A DNA stretch of 37,361 bases, taken from NCBI GenBank assembly GCA_003136315.1, contig PLDW01000376.1:53718-91078 (forward strand), given 5' to 3'. Every line of letters begins with the position of its first letter. The stretch's first letter is position 1. Made by a program: the position numbers and the translations under genes. Source of the DNA: Gemmataceae bacterium. Lineage in GTDB: Bacteria > Planctomycetota > Planctomycetia > Gemmatales > Gemmataceae. Under the pieces are notes generated by a model. It saw only the letters and a list, made by a program, of their open reading frames with translations, was not told the origin of the DNA and made no database searches. Positions 1 through 7,532 of the stretch are shown piece by piece.

Positions 1-6
1 ACCCGA

Positions 7-13
7 TCCTCCT
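7..13 (-). promoter_or_regulatory. Shine-Dalgarno-like site of a gene beyond the left edge
   Basis: On the minus strand an AGGAGGA lies just downstream of the stop of the large cytochrome gene and only six bases from the window edge, so a start codon would fall just outside. An in-frame ATG at base 35 (minus) also stays open to the edge and cannot be excluded as the start. PSCyt/PSD1 genes in planctomycetes are usually followed by a DUF1501 gene, which would fit, but the coding part is not visible. Confidence 0.3.
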
Positions 14-44
14 GGTCGATTTTCTCCCGCCGCATGACGGAGTA

Positions 45-3000
45 TTACTCCACCGTCAGGAACTCGTTCGCGTTGAAGAGCGCCCGGCACATCGCCTTCA
101 GCCCGTGGGCGGCAACGAGCGTTTCGGCGGCGGCCCGCTCGTTTGGTGTCGGGTCGCGCTGGAAGGCGAGTTGCCACGCCTGTGTGACCTGCTTACCCAT
201 ATCTCCCGGTGCTTCCTTTGCCACACGCGCAGCGAACGCCTCGGCCGCTCGCAGCGCGAATCCGCCATTCCAAAGCGAGAGCGCCTGGAGCGGGGTCGTG
301 GTCATTCCCCGCCTGGGGGTTGCAGCGGCTGGGTCGGGGCAGTCAAAGGCATCCAGTAGCCCCTGATTCGCACCCCGCGGAATGAACCGGTAGATGCTCC
401 GGCGGTGAAACTCCGGACCGACCGGATCAAACGGGTCGAAATACGCGGTCCCGTTGAAGTTCCTCTCCTGGTAGTCGGAAAACCCTTTTCCCCCAACTGT
501 CCGGTTGAGCAACCCGGACACTGCGAGCATCGCGTCGCGGAGGCTTTCCCCTTCCAGTCGACGTGGCTTCATCCGCCAGAGCAGCCGGTTGTCGGCATCC
601 ACGGCCAGCGCCTCCTTCCGCGGGAGCGACGCTTGCTGGTAGGTCGCGGATGTGACGATCAGGCGGTGGAGACGTTTCAGGCTCCAGGCACGCGAAGTCG
701 ATACCCCGTCGCCTTTTGCTGGGTTTTGGAGGGTACGCGCCAGCCAGTCGAGCAGTTCAGGGTGAGTCGGTCGACCGCCGTTGAACCCGAAATCACTTGG
801 GGTTTCCACAATCCCCGTTCCGAAGTGGTGGTGCCAGAGACGGTTGACAATCACTCTGGCGAACAGCGGATTGCCCGGCGACGTGATCCACTTCGCGAGT
901 TTGCGGCGGCGGTCAGCGTCTGGCGCGTCCGGTGTGAGCCCGAAGTTGGCCGTCACCCCAGCCACAGCAGGCAACCCGCCCGGGGAGATGATCTCTCCGG
1001 GAAGTTCTACCTGCCCGCGAGCGAGCAACCGGGTGACTCCTGGGGTCTGGGGGACGTTCGCATACACTTTTTCCCCCGCCTGGGCCTGAAGCCTGGCAAG
1101 GTCTGCCGCGAGTTGTGCCCGTTTCCGCTTGAGCGCGGCTCGCTGCTCTCTAGCCTCGGGCGAGAGTTTGGCCTCGACCTCGGCTTCGGTCACGAAGATC
1201 GGTCCGGCAGCGAAGGAGGCCGCGACCTCTCCTGCCGACAACGCCCGGTCGTAGAGGCGAGCGGCGGCTACTGTCCCGGCGAGCATCTTGTTCGATCCAG
1301 CCGGCTCGTGCCGACAGCCGAACGTGACCACGGCCGATCCCGCCTTGTAGGTCAACGGCCCACTCGATCGATACCCCGTACCATACGGCAAACCGTTGCG
1401 AAACCCGGTGATTGTTCCGTCGGCTGCGAACGTGATTGCAACGTGAACAGGCCCACGGGTTGCGTCCGCATCGTCAGGCCCACCGAATGGGCGGGTCCGG
1501 GTGAAGCCGTTGCTCCCGGCCATCCATCGCCCTGGCTCCCGCTCCCCGAAGACGATCGCATCGAACTCCACTCCGTCGGGGGTCTGTACGGTCATTACAC
1601 CGCCACCGCGCTGGGTCAGGTTGTCGAGCGTCACCCAGGCTTCGAGCGTCTTGGCCCTCAGGTCGGCGGCCAGCGGTGCGGTCCGGAGAAACCCCGTCTT
1701 CCCATCCAGGACAGCCCCCGCGGCTGTCTGTCGTGCGCTGCCGACTGGCTTCGCATGGAGCGATCCGTTCAAGTCGTCCAGCCCGGAGCGGAAGTCCCAC
1801 GCAGCGATCGGCGGCGGGAGCGGGTGGAGGTCGGGATTCTGGTTCTTCGCGCGGGTGTCCCGAACTGCTTGTCGGGCCGTCTCCTCGATGGCTGCGATTT
1901 CCTTCCCGACCGTCACGACTGCGGTTTCCAGTCGCATCGCCGCCACTTTCCACCCAGGCGGAGTCAGCGTCCGCTCTCCGTGCCCGACTCCGGCCAGCGC
2001 AGAAGCCAGTCGGTAGAAATCGGCTTGCGCGATCGGGTCGAATTTGTGGTCGTGGCACCTCGCACAGTTCACCGTCAGCCCGAGGAACGTCTGACCGACC
2101 GCCCCGACGAGATCTTCCAGTTCGTCCTGCCGGGCGACCAGTCGCATTTGCTCGTTCCCGAGAACCGTGTTGTGGACCCCGCCGACGAGGAACCCGGTTG
2201 CCTTGGCCCCGTCCGGGTCGTCCGGTCGGAGAACGTCGCCAGCAATCTGAAGACGGACGAATTCGTCGTAAGGCATGTCCGCATTAAGTGCTCGGATCAC
2301 CCAGTCGCGATATGGCCAGGCGGTTGGCCGGGTGCCGTTCCGCTCGAACCCGTCGGTCTCGCCGAAGCGGACCACGTCCAGCCAGTGCCTGGCCCACCGC
2401 TCCCCGTAGTGTGGCGATGCGAGGAGGCGGTCGACCACCTTCTCGTAAGCAACCGGCGAGCGATCATTGAGGAAGGCGTCGACCTCCTCCGGCGTCGGAG
2501 GCAGGCCGGTCAGGTCAAAAGAGACCCGGCGGAGTAACGCCCGCTTATCCGCCGGCGGCGACAGCGATAGCCCCTTCTCGCGCAACCTGGCGAGGACAAA
2601 TGAATCAATTTCATTGCGAAGAGCAGGTTGCGGATCGCGGATCGCAGGGACTGCCGGGCTGCGGATCGGCTGGAACGCCCACCAGTCGAGCCCGGCCCGG
2701 GTGGCGGTCGTTAACCGGAACGGGTCGATCGGATCGGAGCCCCAGTTCGCCCCAGCCTCGATCCATTCCCGGAGCAGCTTCTTCTCGGCGTCCGGGAGCG
2801 GCTTTTTCGGCGGCATCTCGTTCGCTGCGACTCGCTCCCAGAGCAAACTCTCGGCCGGCTTCCCGGGCACGACCGACCCCTCCCTGGCCACCACGGCGGC
2901 CCGACGCGAGAGGTCGAGCCCGCCCTTGGGTTTGGGTCCGCGGTGGCAGTCGAGGCAGCGGGACGCGAGGAGCGGGGCAACCTGCCGGTCAAAGTCCGGC

Positions 3001-3062
3001 GGTGCTGCCCGGATCGTGGCGGGGAGAAGGGCAAGAAGTAGAACAGCGAGGCAGCGAGGCAT
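45..3062 (-). CDS. secreted planctomycete cytochrome, PSCyt1-PSCyt2(DUF1549)-LamG-PSD1(DUF1553)
   Basis: A 1005-residue protein with a signal peptide (about residues 1-20). Domains in order: an N-terminal PSCyt1 domain with CLDCH at 36-40; a DUF1549 domain at roughly 150-355, ending in a second heme-type motif CARCH at 333-337 followed by DHKFDPI; a LamG/concanavalin-like beta-sandwich at roughly 415-600; a short charged coiled segment; and DUF1553 at roughly 690-990. This order is typical of the large secreted proteins expanded in Planctomycetes, and the length is normal for the family. The two CxxCH motifs imply covalent heme c in the periplasm-like compartment. The substrate is unknown; links to polysaccharide breakdown are proposed for the family but not shown here. 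These genes usually sit before a DUF1501 gene, and the left edge agrees with that. The ATG start gives a good signal peptide. Confidence 0.93.
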   Translation of the reverse strand: MPRCLAVLLLALLPATIRAAPPDFDRQVAPLLASRCLDCHRGPKPKGGLDLSRRAAVVAREGSVVPGKPAESLLWERVAANEMPPKKPLPDAEKKLLREWIEAGANWGSDPIDPFRLTTATRAGLDWWAFQPIRSPAVPAIRDPQPALRNEIDSFVLARLREKGLSLSPPADKRALLRRVSFDLTGLPPTPEEVDAFLNDRSPVAYEKVVDRLLASPHYGERWARHWLDVVRFGETDGFERNGTRPTAWPYRDWVIRALNADMPYDEFVRLQIAGDVLRPDDPDGAKATGFLVGGVHNTVLGNEQMRLVARQDELEDLVGAVGQTFLGLTVNCARCHDHKFDPIAQADFYRLASALAGVGHGERTLTPPGWKVAAMRLETAVVTVGKEIAAIEETARQAVRDTRAKNQNPDLHPLPPPIAAWDFRSGLDDLNGSLHAKPVGSARQTAAGAVLDGKTGFLRTAPLAADLRAKTLEAWVTLDNLTQRGGGVMTVQTPDGVEFDAIVFGEREPGRWMAGSNGFTRTRPFGGPDDADATRGPVHVAITFAADGTITGFRNGLPYGTGYRSSGPLTYKAGSAVVTFGCRHEPAGSNKMLAGTVAAARLYDRALSAGEVAASFAAGPIFVTEAEVEAKLSPEAREQRAALKRKRAQLAADLARLQAQAGEKVYANVPQTPGVTRLLARGQVELPGEIISPGGLPAVAGVTANFGLTPDAPDADRRRKLAKWITSPGNPLFARVIVNRLWHHHFGTGIVETPSDFGFNGGRPTHPELLDWLARTLQNPAKGDGVSTSRAWSLKRLHRLIVTSATYQQASLPRKEALAVDADNRLLWRMKPRRLEGESLRDAMLAVSGLLNRTVGGKGFSDYQERNFNGTAYFDPFDPVGPEFHRRSIYRFIPRGANQGLLDAFDCPDPAAATPRRGMTTTPLQALSLWNGGFALRAAEAFAARVAKEAPGDMGKQVTQAWQLAFQRDPTPNERAAAETLVAAHGLKAMCRALFNANEFLTVE

Positions 3063-3165
3063 GGTGGGACTCGGGGGTCATCCGTGTCGAGGACAGCCCC
3101 CATTGTCGCTGCTGACTCGATCCAGGGCAAGAAACGAACGATGTGCAGTCGAACCCGCGTATCAG

Positions 3166-3238
3166 TAGCCCGTAGGGGAATCGAACCCCTTCCTCCGGCT
3201 TGAAAGGCCGGCATCCTAAACCTGTAGACCAACGAGCC
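3166..3238 (-). tRNA. tRNA-Glu (UUC)
   Basis: Read on the minus strand, the 73-base sequence folds as a cloverleaf. The acceptor stem is GGCTCGT/ACGGGCT with G-T wobbles, followed by discriminator A. The D arm begins GTCTA. The anticodon stem is CCGGC/GCCGG around loop CTTTCAA, giving anticodon TTC. The T arm is AGGGG-TTCGATT-CCCCT. The 3' CCA is not encoded (CTG follows). It lies alone between the cytochrome gene and ribD. Confidence 0.93.
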
Positions 3239-3264
3239 ATCCGAGAGCAAATCCAAAGCTGGCT

Positions 3265-3397
3265 CCCAGGGCTTCCGCCCTGGGCTAAGAACGGCCGCCG
3301 CTTTGCGGCTCAAAACCCTGGTCGTTGCGGCCGCAGGCCGCTCGTTTTTCGCCCCGGGTGGGGCGTTCGTTCTGCGCCCAGGGCGGAAGCCCTGGGC
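3265..3397. repeat. pair of inverted hairpins (REPIN-like element)
   Basis: The left hairpin has stem CCCAGGGC/GCCCTGGG around TTCC (3265-3284). The right hairpin has the same stem around GGAA (3377-3396), so the two are inverted copies. The flanks also correspond: TAAGAACG after the left copy and, in reverse, GCAGAACG beside the right one. The element fills most of the 440-base gap 3063-3503 together with the tRNA. A half-copy-like sequence occurs at 27074-27110. The longest open frame of ribD runs through this repeat, which argues against the most upstream start for that gene. Confidence 0.75.
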
Positions 3398-3503
3398 ATT
3401 CCTGTTGCAGGGTCGTTGCCACGCGCAGAATCCATTCAATAGACTCACAACCCACCGGGTGGTTCGCACGGAATCCGAGACTTTCCCCGGGTCGGAGTGG
3501 ATT

Positions 3504-4601
3504 GTGGATGCGCCGGACTACGAACCCCAGATGCGGCATGCCCTGTCGCTTGCCGCACGGGGCCGGGGGTGGGTGGAGCCCAACCCAATGGTCGGGGCCG
3601 TCGTGCTCGACCCAGACGGACAGGCGGTAGGGGAAGGCTGGCATCAGAAATTCGGGGAGCCCCACGCCGAGGTCCACGCCTTCGTCCAAGCCGGGGAAAG
3701 GGCCAAAGGCGGAACTCTGGTTGTCACTCTCGAACCGTGTTGCCACTGGGGGAAGACACCGCCCTGTACCGATGCTGTCCTTCGATCGGGCGTTCGGCGG
3801 GTTGTTACCGCGATGGCCGATCCATTCCCTCGAGTGGCGGGTGGCGGGGTTCAACTCCTCCGCACGGCTGGTCTGGAAGTTGATGTCGGGTTGTGCGAAC
3901 CCGAAGCCCGGCAGTTGAACGCAGCGTACCTCAAACTCCTCCGTACGGGGCGGCCGTGGGTTCACCTGAAGTGGGCCATGACACTCGATGGGAAACTCGC
4001 CACCCGCACTGGCGACTCGAAGTGGATCAGCGGCGAAGTCTCCCGCCGCACTGTCCACGACCTCCGCGGGCGGGTCGATGCGATCCTGGTCGGCCGGGGG
4101 ACAGTCGTTACCGACGACCCGCTCCTCACCGCCCGCCCGCCCGGACCCCGCATCCCGGCCCGGGTGGTTCTGACTCGGTCCGGGGAACTCCCCGACCGCT
4201 GCCAGCTTCGGGCCACGGCCCGGGAGTTTCCCGTGATCGTGTGGACCGCAGCGGGGAATGAACCGAAGCTGGCTGGCTGGGCTGCTGACGGGTGTGAGGT
4301 GATTCCACTCCCGACCGGCGATGCAGGGCTGTCAGTCGATGCCGTCCTCGCCGAACTCGGCAGGCGGCGGATGACGCACGTACTTGTCGAGGGTGGCGCG
4401 GCCATCCACGGAGCGTTCCTGGATGCGCGGGCCGCCGACGAGTTCCACGTTTTCGTTGCCCCGAAGCTCAGCGGCGGGGCCGCCGGACTCACCCCCGTTG
4501 GGGGAAATGGGGTCGCCCGTATGAGTGAATCGCTGCCGCTCGCTGGGTTCACTGCGACGCCGTCGGGTGAAGATGTTTACCTACACGGTTATCGAGTTTA
4601 A
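3504..4601 (+). CDS. ribD: bifunctional diaminohydroxyphosphoribosylaminopyrimidine deaminase / 5-amino-6-(5-phosphoribosylamino)uracil reductase
   Basis: RibD carries out two steps of riboflavin synthesis in the cytoplasm: deamination of the pyrimidine made by GTP cyclohydrolase II, then NADPH-dependent reduction of the ribose. The N-terminal zinc deaminase domain shows HAE at 54-56 and PCCHWGKTPPC with zinc ligands C79 and C88. The C-terminal reductase domain starts near LKWAMTLDGKLAT and ends with the LVEGG motif. At 365 residues it matches the family's usual length. I chose GTG at 3504 because GGAG sits six bases upstream and the protein then begins like known RibD (short acidic lead, then MRHALSLA). 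The frame is open back to 3303, but that part crosses a repeat. No other riboflavin gene is beside it. Confidence 0.93.
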   Translation: MDAPDYEPQMRHALSLAARGRGWVEPNPMVGAVVLDPDGQAVGEGWHQKFGEPHAEVHAFVQAGERAKGGTLVVTLEPCCHWGKTPPCTDAVLRSGVRRVVTAMADPFPRVAGGGVQLLRTAGLEVDVGLCEPEARQLNAAYLKLLRTGRPWVHLKWAMTLDGKLATRTGDSKWISGEVSRRTVHDLRGRVDAILVGRGTVVTDDPLLTARPPGPRIPARVVLTRSGELPDRCQLRATAREFPVIVWTAAGNEPKLAGWAADGCEVIPLPTGDAGLSVDAVLAELGRRRMTHVLVEGGAAIHGAFLDARAADEFHVFVAPKLSGGAAGLTPVGGNGVARMSESLPLAGFTATPSGEDVYLHGYRV

Positions 4602-4705
4602 AGTGTAATGACTGAGACTCAATATCGGTAACCGAGAGAAACACTAAACACTAAACACTAAATCCGACAACACTAAACACTAAATCCGACAACACTAAAC
4701 ACTAA
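4599..4705. repeat. heptamer tandem repeat block (STRR-like), copy 1
   Basis: AT-rich array of the heptamer ACACTAA at 4641-4661, interrupted by ATCCGAC, then two further runs so that a 22-base unit repeats at 4647-4668 and 4669-4690 with a partial third. The upstream part includes GTTTAAAG, which carries the ribD stop codon, and TGAGACTC (4613-4620), also found in the block at 5935-6060. The array ends directly before the Shine-Dalgarno site of the next gene. Its composition contrasts sharply with the GC-rich genes on both sides. Confidence 0.8.
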
Positions 4706-4722
4706 GTTTAAGGAGTCCTGTC

Positions 4723-5934
4723 ATGCGATCTCGCAGCCTCATCATCCTATTCGCCCCTCTGTTGCTCATCCCGGCAGTTGCCCCGGGCCAACCCGCCGCT
4801 GATCCCGCCAAGCTCGCTGCGATCGGGCCGGCAATGCAGGCGTTCGTCGACAGCGGCGACCTCGCCGGAGCAGTGACCGTGGTTGGCCGCAAGGATGGGG
4901 TCGTCTACCACGAAGCGGTTGGTTACCGCGACCTCGCAGCGAAAGATGCGATGCGGAAGGACACCCTCTTCCGAATCGCATCCATGACCAAACCGGTCAC
5001 AGCGATCGGGATCATGATCCTGGCGGATGAAAAGAAGCTCAGCCCGGATGACGATGTGGCCAAATACTTGCCCGAATTCACCGGGCAGATGCTCGTTGCC
5101 GAGCGCAGCAAGGACGGCCTGACTCTCAAGAAGCCCTCCCGCCCGATCCAGCTTCGCTACCTGCTCACCCACACGTCCGGGGCTGCCAGTTACCCGGCCG
5201 GTGTGAGCGATGTGTACACGAAACGGAACCGCACCCTCGCCGAAACCGCACTGGCCACAGCCCTCCAGCCGCTTCAGTTCGAGCCGGGGACGAAGTGGTC
5301 GTACTCCAATCCCGGGATCGATACCCTCGGCCGGGTGATCGAGGTCGTCTCTGGCGAGTCCTACGAGAGCTTCCTCAAGAAACGGGTGTTCGATCCACTC
5401 GGGATGAGCGACACGGCCTTCTATCCCACACCGGAGCAGATCAAACGGCTTGCGGTCATCTATGGGAAGGGCAAGAACGGCCCGCTCGTGCCCTCGCCGA
5501 ATAGCTTGATTGCACTTCCGTCGCACCCGAAACACCCGATCCCGGCTGGCGGCTTGGTCTCATCCGGCGCAGACCTTGCCCGGCTGTACCGAATGATGCT
5601 CCACAAGGGCGAACTGGACGGGAAGCGAATCCTCAGCGAGGCGGCTGTGGCGGAGATGACGAAGACCCAGACCGGGGAGATCAAGACCGGGTTCGTCGAG
5701 GGGATGAGCTTCGGGTACGGGTGGGCTGTGGTCAAGGAGCCGATCGGTGTAACAGCGATGCTGGCACCGGGGACGTTCGGTCACGGTGGGGCGTTTGGAA
5801 CCCAGGGCTGGGTCGATCCGCATCAGGATCTATTCATGATCCTGCTCATCCAGCGGAGCGACCTGCCAAACGGCGACGCCTCCCCGATGCGGAAATCGCT
5901 CCAGGAGCTCGCTGTTGCTGCGATCCGGAAATAA
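4723..5934 (+). CDS. secreted serine hydrolase, class C beta-lactamase / penicillin-binding-protein-like family
   Basis: A 403-residue protein with a clear signal peptide (about 1-22). It shows the hallmarks of the serine beta-lactamase/transpeptidase fold: SMTK at 87-90 (nucleophile S87, base K90), YSN at 194-196, and HGG at 354-356 in the place of the KTG triad. This pattern is typical of the broad esterase/D-aminopeptidase-like group formerly lumped with AmpC, so true beta-lactamase activity cannot be assumed; a hydrolase acting on an ester or amide in the periplasm is safer. The length is normal. AAGGAG lies seven bases before the ATG. It stands between two heptamer repeat blocks and its stop codon abuts the second one. 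It is convergent with the stress-protein gene downstream. Confidence 0.88.
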   Translation: MRSRSLIILFAPLLLIPAVAPGQPAADPAKLAAIGPAMQAFVDSGDLAGAVTVVGRKDGVVYHEAVGYRDLAAKDAMRKDTLFRIASMTKPVTAIGIMILADEKKLSPDDDVAKYLPEFTGQMLVAERSKDGLTLKKPSRPIQLRYLLTHTSGAASYPAGVSDVYTKRNRTLAETALATALQPLQFEPGTKWSYSNPGIDTLGRVIEVVSGESYESFLKKRVFDPLGMSDTAFYPTPEQIKRLAVIYGKGKNGPLVPSPNSLIALPSHPKHPIPAGGLVSSGADLARLYRMMLHKGELDGKRILSEAAVAEMTKTQTGEIKTGFVEGMSFGYGWAVVKEPIGVTAMLAPGTFGHGGAFGTQGWVDPHQDLFMILLIQRSDLPNGDASPMRKSLQELAVAAIRK

Positions 5935-6060
5935 GTTTAAAGTTTAAGAGTTTAAAGTTTAAAGCTAAGAGTGAGACTCGATCGCTCAAAAATCGATATC
6001 AGGGCAGAGTTCTTAAACTTTAAACTTGTTAAACTTCTTAAACTTCTTAAACTTTAAACT
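5935..6060. repeat. heptamer repeat block with inverted arms (STRR-like), copy 2
   Basis: The left arm at 5935-5963 consists of GTTTAAA-type heptamers. The right arm at 6011-6060 consists of the complementary CTTAAAC/TTTAAAC units. Between them is a 47-base core with TGAGACTC (5972-5979) and ATCGATATC. The arms can pair, so a long AU-rich stem is possible between the convergent hydrolase and stress-protein genes, which could serve as a bidirectional terminator. The uspA stop codon lies inside the right arm. Confidence 0.75.
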
Positions 6061-6491
6061 CGTAAAGGTCGTTCGGGCGCAGCGGCCCCTCTGGGCAGTT
6101 TGACGACCAGGACGGAGCACGGGGCCTCGCGCATCACCTTCTCGGCCACACTTCCGAGAACCAACCGGTCGATACCGGTCCGGCCGTGGGTGCCGATCAC
6201 AATGACGTCGACCCCGACATCGGCCGCGTAACGGGTAATCTCCGTTGCGGGGTCGCCTTCCAGGAAAGCGTGGTGGACCGGGATCTGCGGGTTCGCTGGC
6301 CGAACCTGCTCAAGCTGGCTGCGCCAGTAGGGCCGGTCACCCCCGGCCGACTCCGCCGAGCCGGGGGTGTAGACGTACACGACCGTCAGGCTCGCCCCAT
6401 ACGTCTCCGCCAGCCCGACCGCGTGGAAGTACGCCAGGTTCGAGTAGGTGGAGAAGTCGGTGGGATAGAGGATTTTCTTGACGTGGATCAT
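6054..6491 (-). CDS. universal stress protein, UspA family
   Basis: From the ATG at 6491 the protein has 145 residues, the usual size of a single UspA domain. It begins MIHVKKILYPTDFS, the standard first strand with the conserved Asp, and near the end has the ATP-binding signature GTHGRTGIDRLVLGS (G-x2-G-x9-G-S). It then closes with PCSVLVVK as most members do. Members are cytoplasmic dimers induced by stress or growth arrest; the target is unknown. The frame stays open 345 bases upstream, but that part has no family similarity, so the internal start was taken (GGGGA lies upstream). The stop lies in the heptamer repeat. It is divergent from the four-gene cassette that starts at 6726. Confidence 0.9.
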   Translation of the reverse strand: MIHVKKILYPTDFSTYSNLAYFHAVGLAETYGASLTVVYVYTPGSAESAGGDRPYWRSQLEQVRPANPQIPVHHAFLEGDPATEITRYAADVGVDVIVIGTHGRTGIDRLVLGSVAEKVMREAPCSVLVVKLPRGAAAPERPLRV

Positions 6492-6550
6492 CACGGGGTT
6501 CCCCGCCGTGTTGGGAGAGAGGGTGTCCGGGTGCATGGTACCAGTCCAGG

Positions 6551-6566
6551 GTGTTGGCTCCAACAC
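6551..6566. promoter_or_regulatory. 16-base palindrome upstream of uspA, possible operator
   Basis: GTGTTGG-CT-CCAACAC is an exact seven-base dyad 60 bases upstream of the uspA start, in the 234-base divergent spacer between uspA and the 6726 gene. Its size and position fit a dimeric repressor or activator site. No regulator gene is next to it, and no clear -35/-10 pair was found, so the role is inference. Confidence 0.35.
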
Positions 6567-6725
6567 TCTTCTGGACAAAGATAGTGTAGCAATCCTCCAC
6601 GACTTGGCGGAGTGAGGGCGGGATGTCGCCGCGACGGTGTTGGCGGATGTTCTCGCGTGCCCTTGCCTTGGAACCCCCGACCGGGTGAAATAGAAGCGAC
6701 GACCCTTCCCGCCCCGGGTGGTGCC

Positions 6726-6977
6726 ATGTGGCCCGACTGGCTGATCAGCATCCTGTTGCAGTTCCCGGTTGTGGTCATTGTGGGGTTCGTGGCGTGGTAT
6801 GCGTACCGGAAAATTGAGAGGGCCTACGAAAACCAATCCAAACTGGAACGTGAATTTCGCGAGAAGGCGATTGTGGATCTAAAAGAGACGCACGAGAAGT
6901 CCGTGGCCGCGATCCGGGATGAGGTGAAGAAGCTGGCCAAAAAGGTTGACGACTTGATCAAGAGATTCCCGTCATGA
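6726..6977 (+). CDS. small membrane-anchored coiled-coil protein, unknown function
   Basis: An 83-residue protein not recognised as a known family. It has a short N-terminal tail (MWPDW), one transmembrane segment at about residues 5-27 and a strongly charged helix at about 30-80, rich in Lys and Glu and probably coiled coil. The topology suggests a bitopic protein with its helix in the cytoplasm. The ATG at 6726 is preferred because the membrane segment then lies at the N-terminus; the longer open frame begins inside unrelated sequence. Its TGA overlaps the ATG of the next gene (ATGA at 6974), so the two are probably translationally coupled and their products may pair through the helices. 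Confidence 0.7.
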   Translation: MWPDWLISILLQFPVVVIVGFVAWYAYRKIERAYENQSKLEREFREKAIVDLKETHEKSVAAIRDEVKKLAKKVDDLIKRFPS

Positions 6978-7504
6978 GCGTGTTCGAGGGATTGCTTCCA
7001 TCACTTCTTTCGGGTGGGGTGGTCGTGGTGATCGCCCTCCGGGCGATGTTTCGTGCGCAGCGTGCCGAGAAGGCCCACAAGATCGATTGGGAACGCCGCA
7101 TGGCGGAACTCGATCGGCAGCGAGACGAGCGGGTGGCCACTGAAGCGGAGGAGAACCGGCCGACGGTGCTGCGGGTCACCCTCGACCTCGGCGACCCGGA
7201 CACGATGCCCGAGGTGGGTCGGCTCGCTCGGGACGCCGAGCACCTAATTGTTGCCCTCAACAGCTACGACGAGTCGCTCGGTGGTCATGGGTTCGTCTTC
7301 TCCGAAGGCCGCGCTGAACCGGGCCGGGTGATCGTGACGCTTGCCCCCAAGGATGTCGCCGGTTCGGCCCAACGCATGAAGCAGATCGCGGACGCGCTGA
7401 ACGCGGCGTTCGATGGGGCCGACTCGGCGACAGGGGAACCGCTCAATTTCGGGGCGCTGCGTGAGGAGGTGTTGGGAGCCCGCGCCGTGGCGCTTGCTTG
7501 CTAA
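6974..7504 (+). CDS. membrane-anchored protein with uncharacterised C-terminal domain
   Basis: A 176-residue protein: one transmembrane segment at about 7-24, a charged probable coiled-coil linker at about 25-62, then a compact globular domain at about 64-150. That domain has an alternating strand/helix pattern (strand TVLRVTLDL, helix, strand LIVALNSY, strand RVIVTLAP, helix). I do not recognise the domain and no catalytic motif stands out. It overlaps the preceding small membrane gene by four bases, and the alanine-rich gene follows after 28 bases. The shared anchor-plus-helix design with its neighbour suggests a membrane complex. Confidence 0.72.
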   Translation: MSVFEGLLPSLLSGGVVVVIALRAMFRAQRAEKAHKIDWERRMAELDRQRDERVATEAEENRPTVLRVTLDLGDPDTMPEVGRLARDAEHLIVALNSYDESLGGHGFVFSEGRAEPGRVIVTLAPKDVAGSAQRMKQIADALNAAFDGADSATGEPLNFGALREEVLGARAVALAC

Positions 7505-7532
7505 CATGAACCGAAAGACCGGAGGCCGCTCG

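Noticed and set aside
405-2537. 710-codon plus-strand open frame opposite the PSCyt/PSD1 gene
   Set aside because: No recognisable domain and Arg/Pro/Gly-rich composition typical of an antisense frame in GC-rich DNA; the minus strand has clear heme and DUF1549/1553 motifs.
3303-3503. Upstream extension of ribD to the ATG at 3303
   Set aside because: The added 67 residues are translated repeat sequence without RibD similarity, and a GTG with GGAG spacing gives the normal family N-terminus.
4723-5934. Antibiotic-resistance AmpC beta-lactamase
   Set aside because: The third motif is HGG rather than KTG and the protein fits the broad esterase/peptidase-like group; a resistance role is not supported by sequence.
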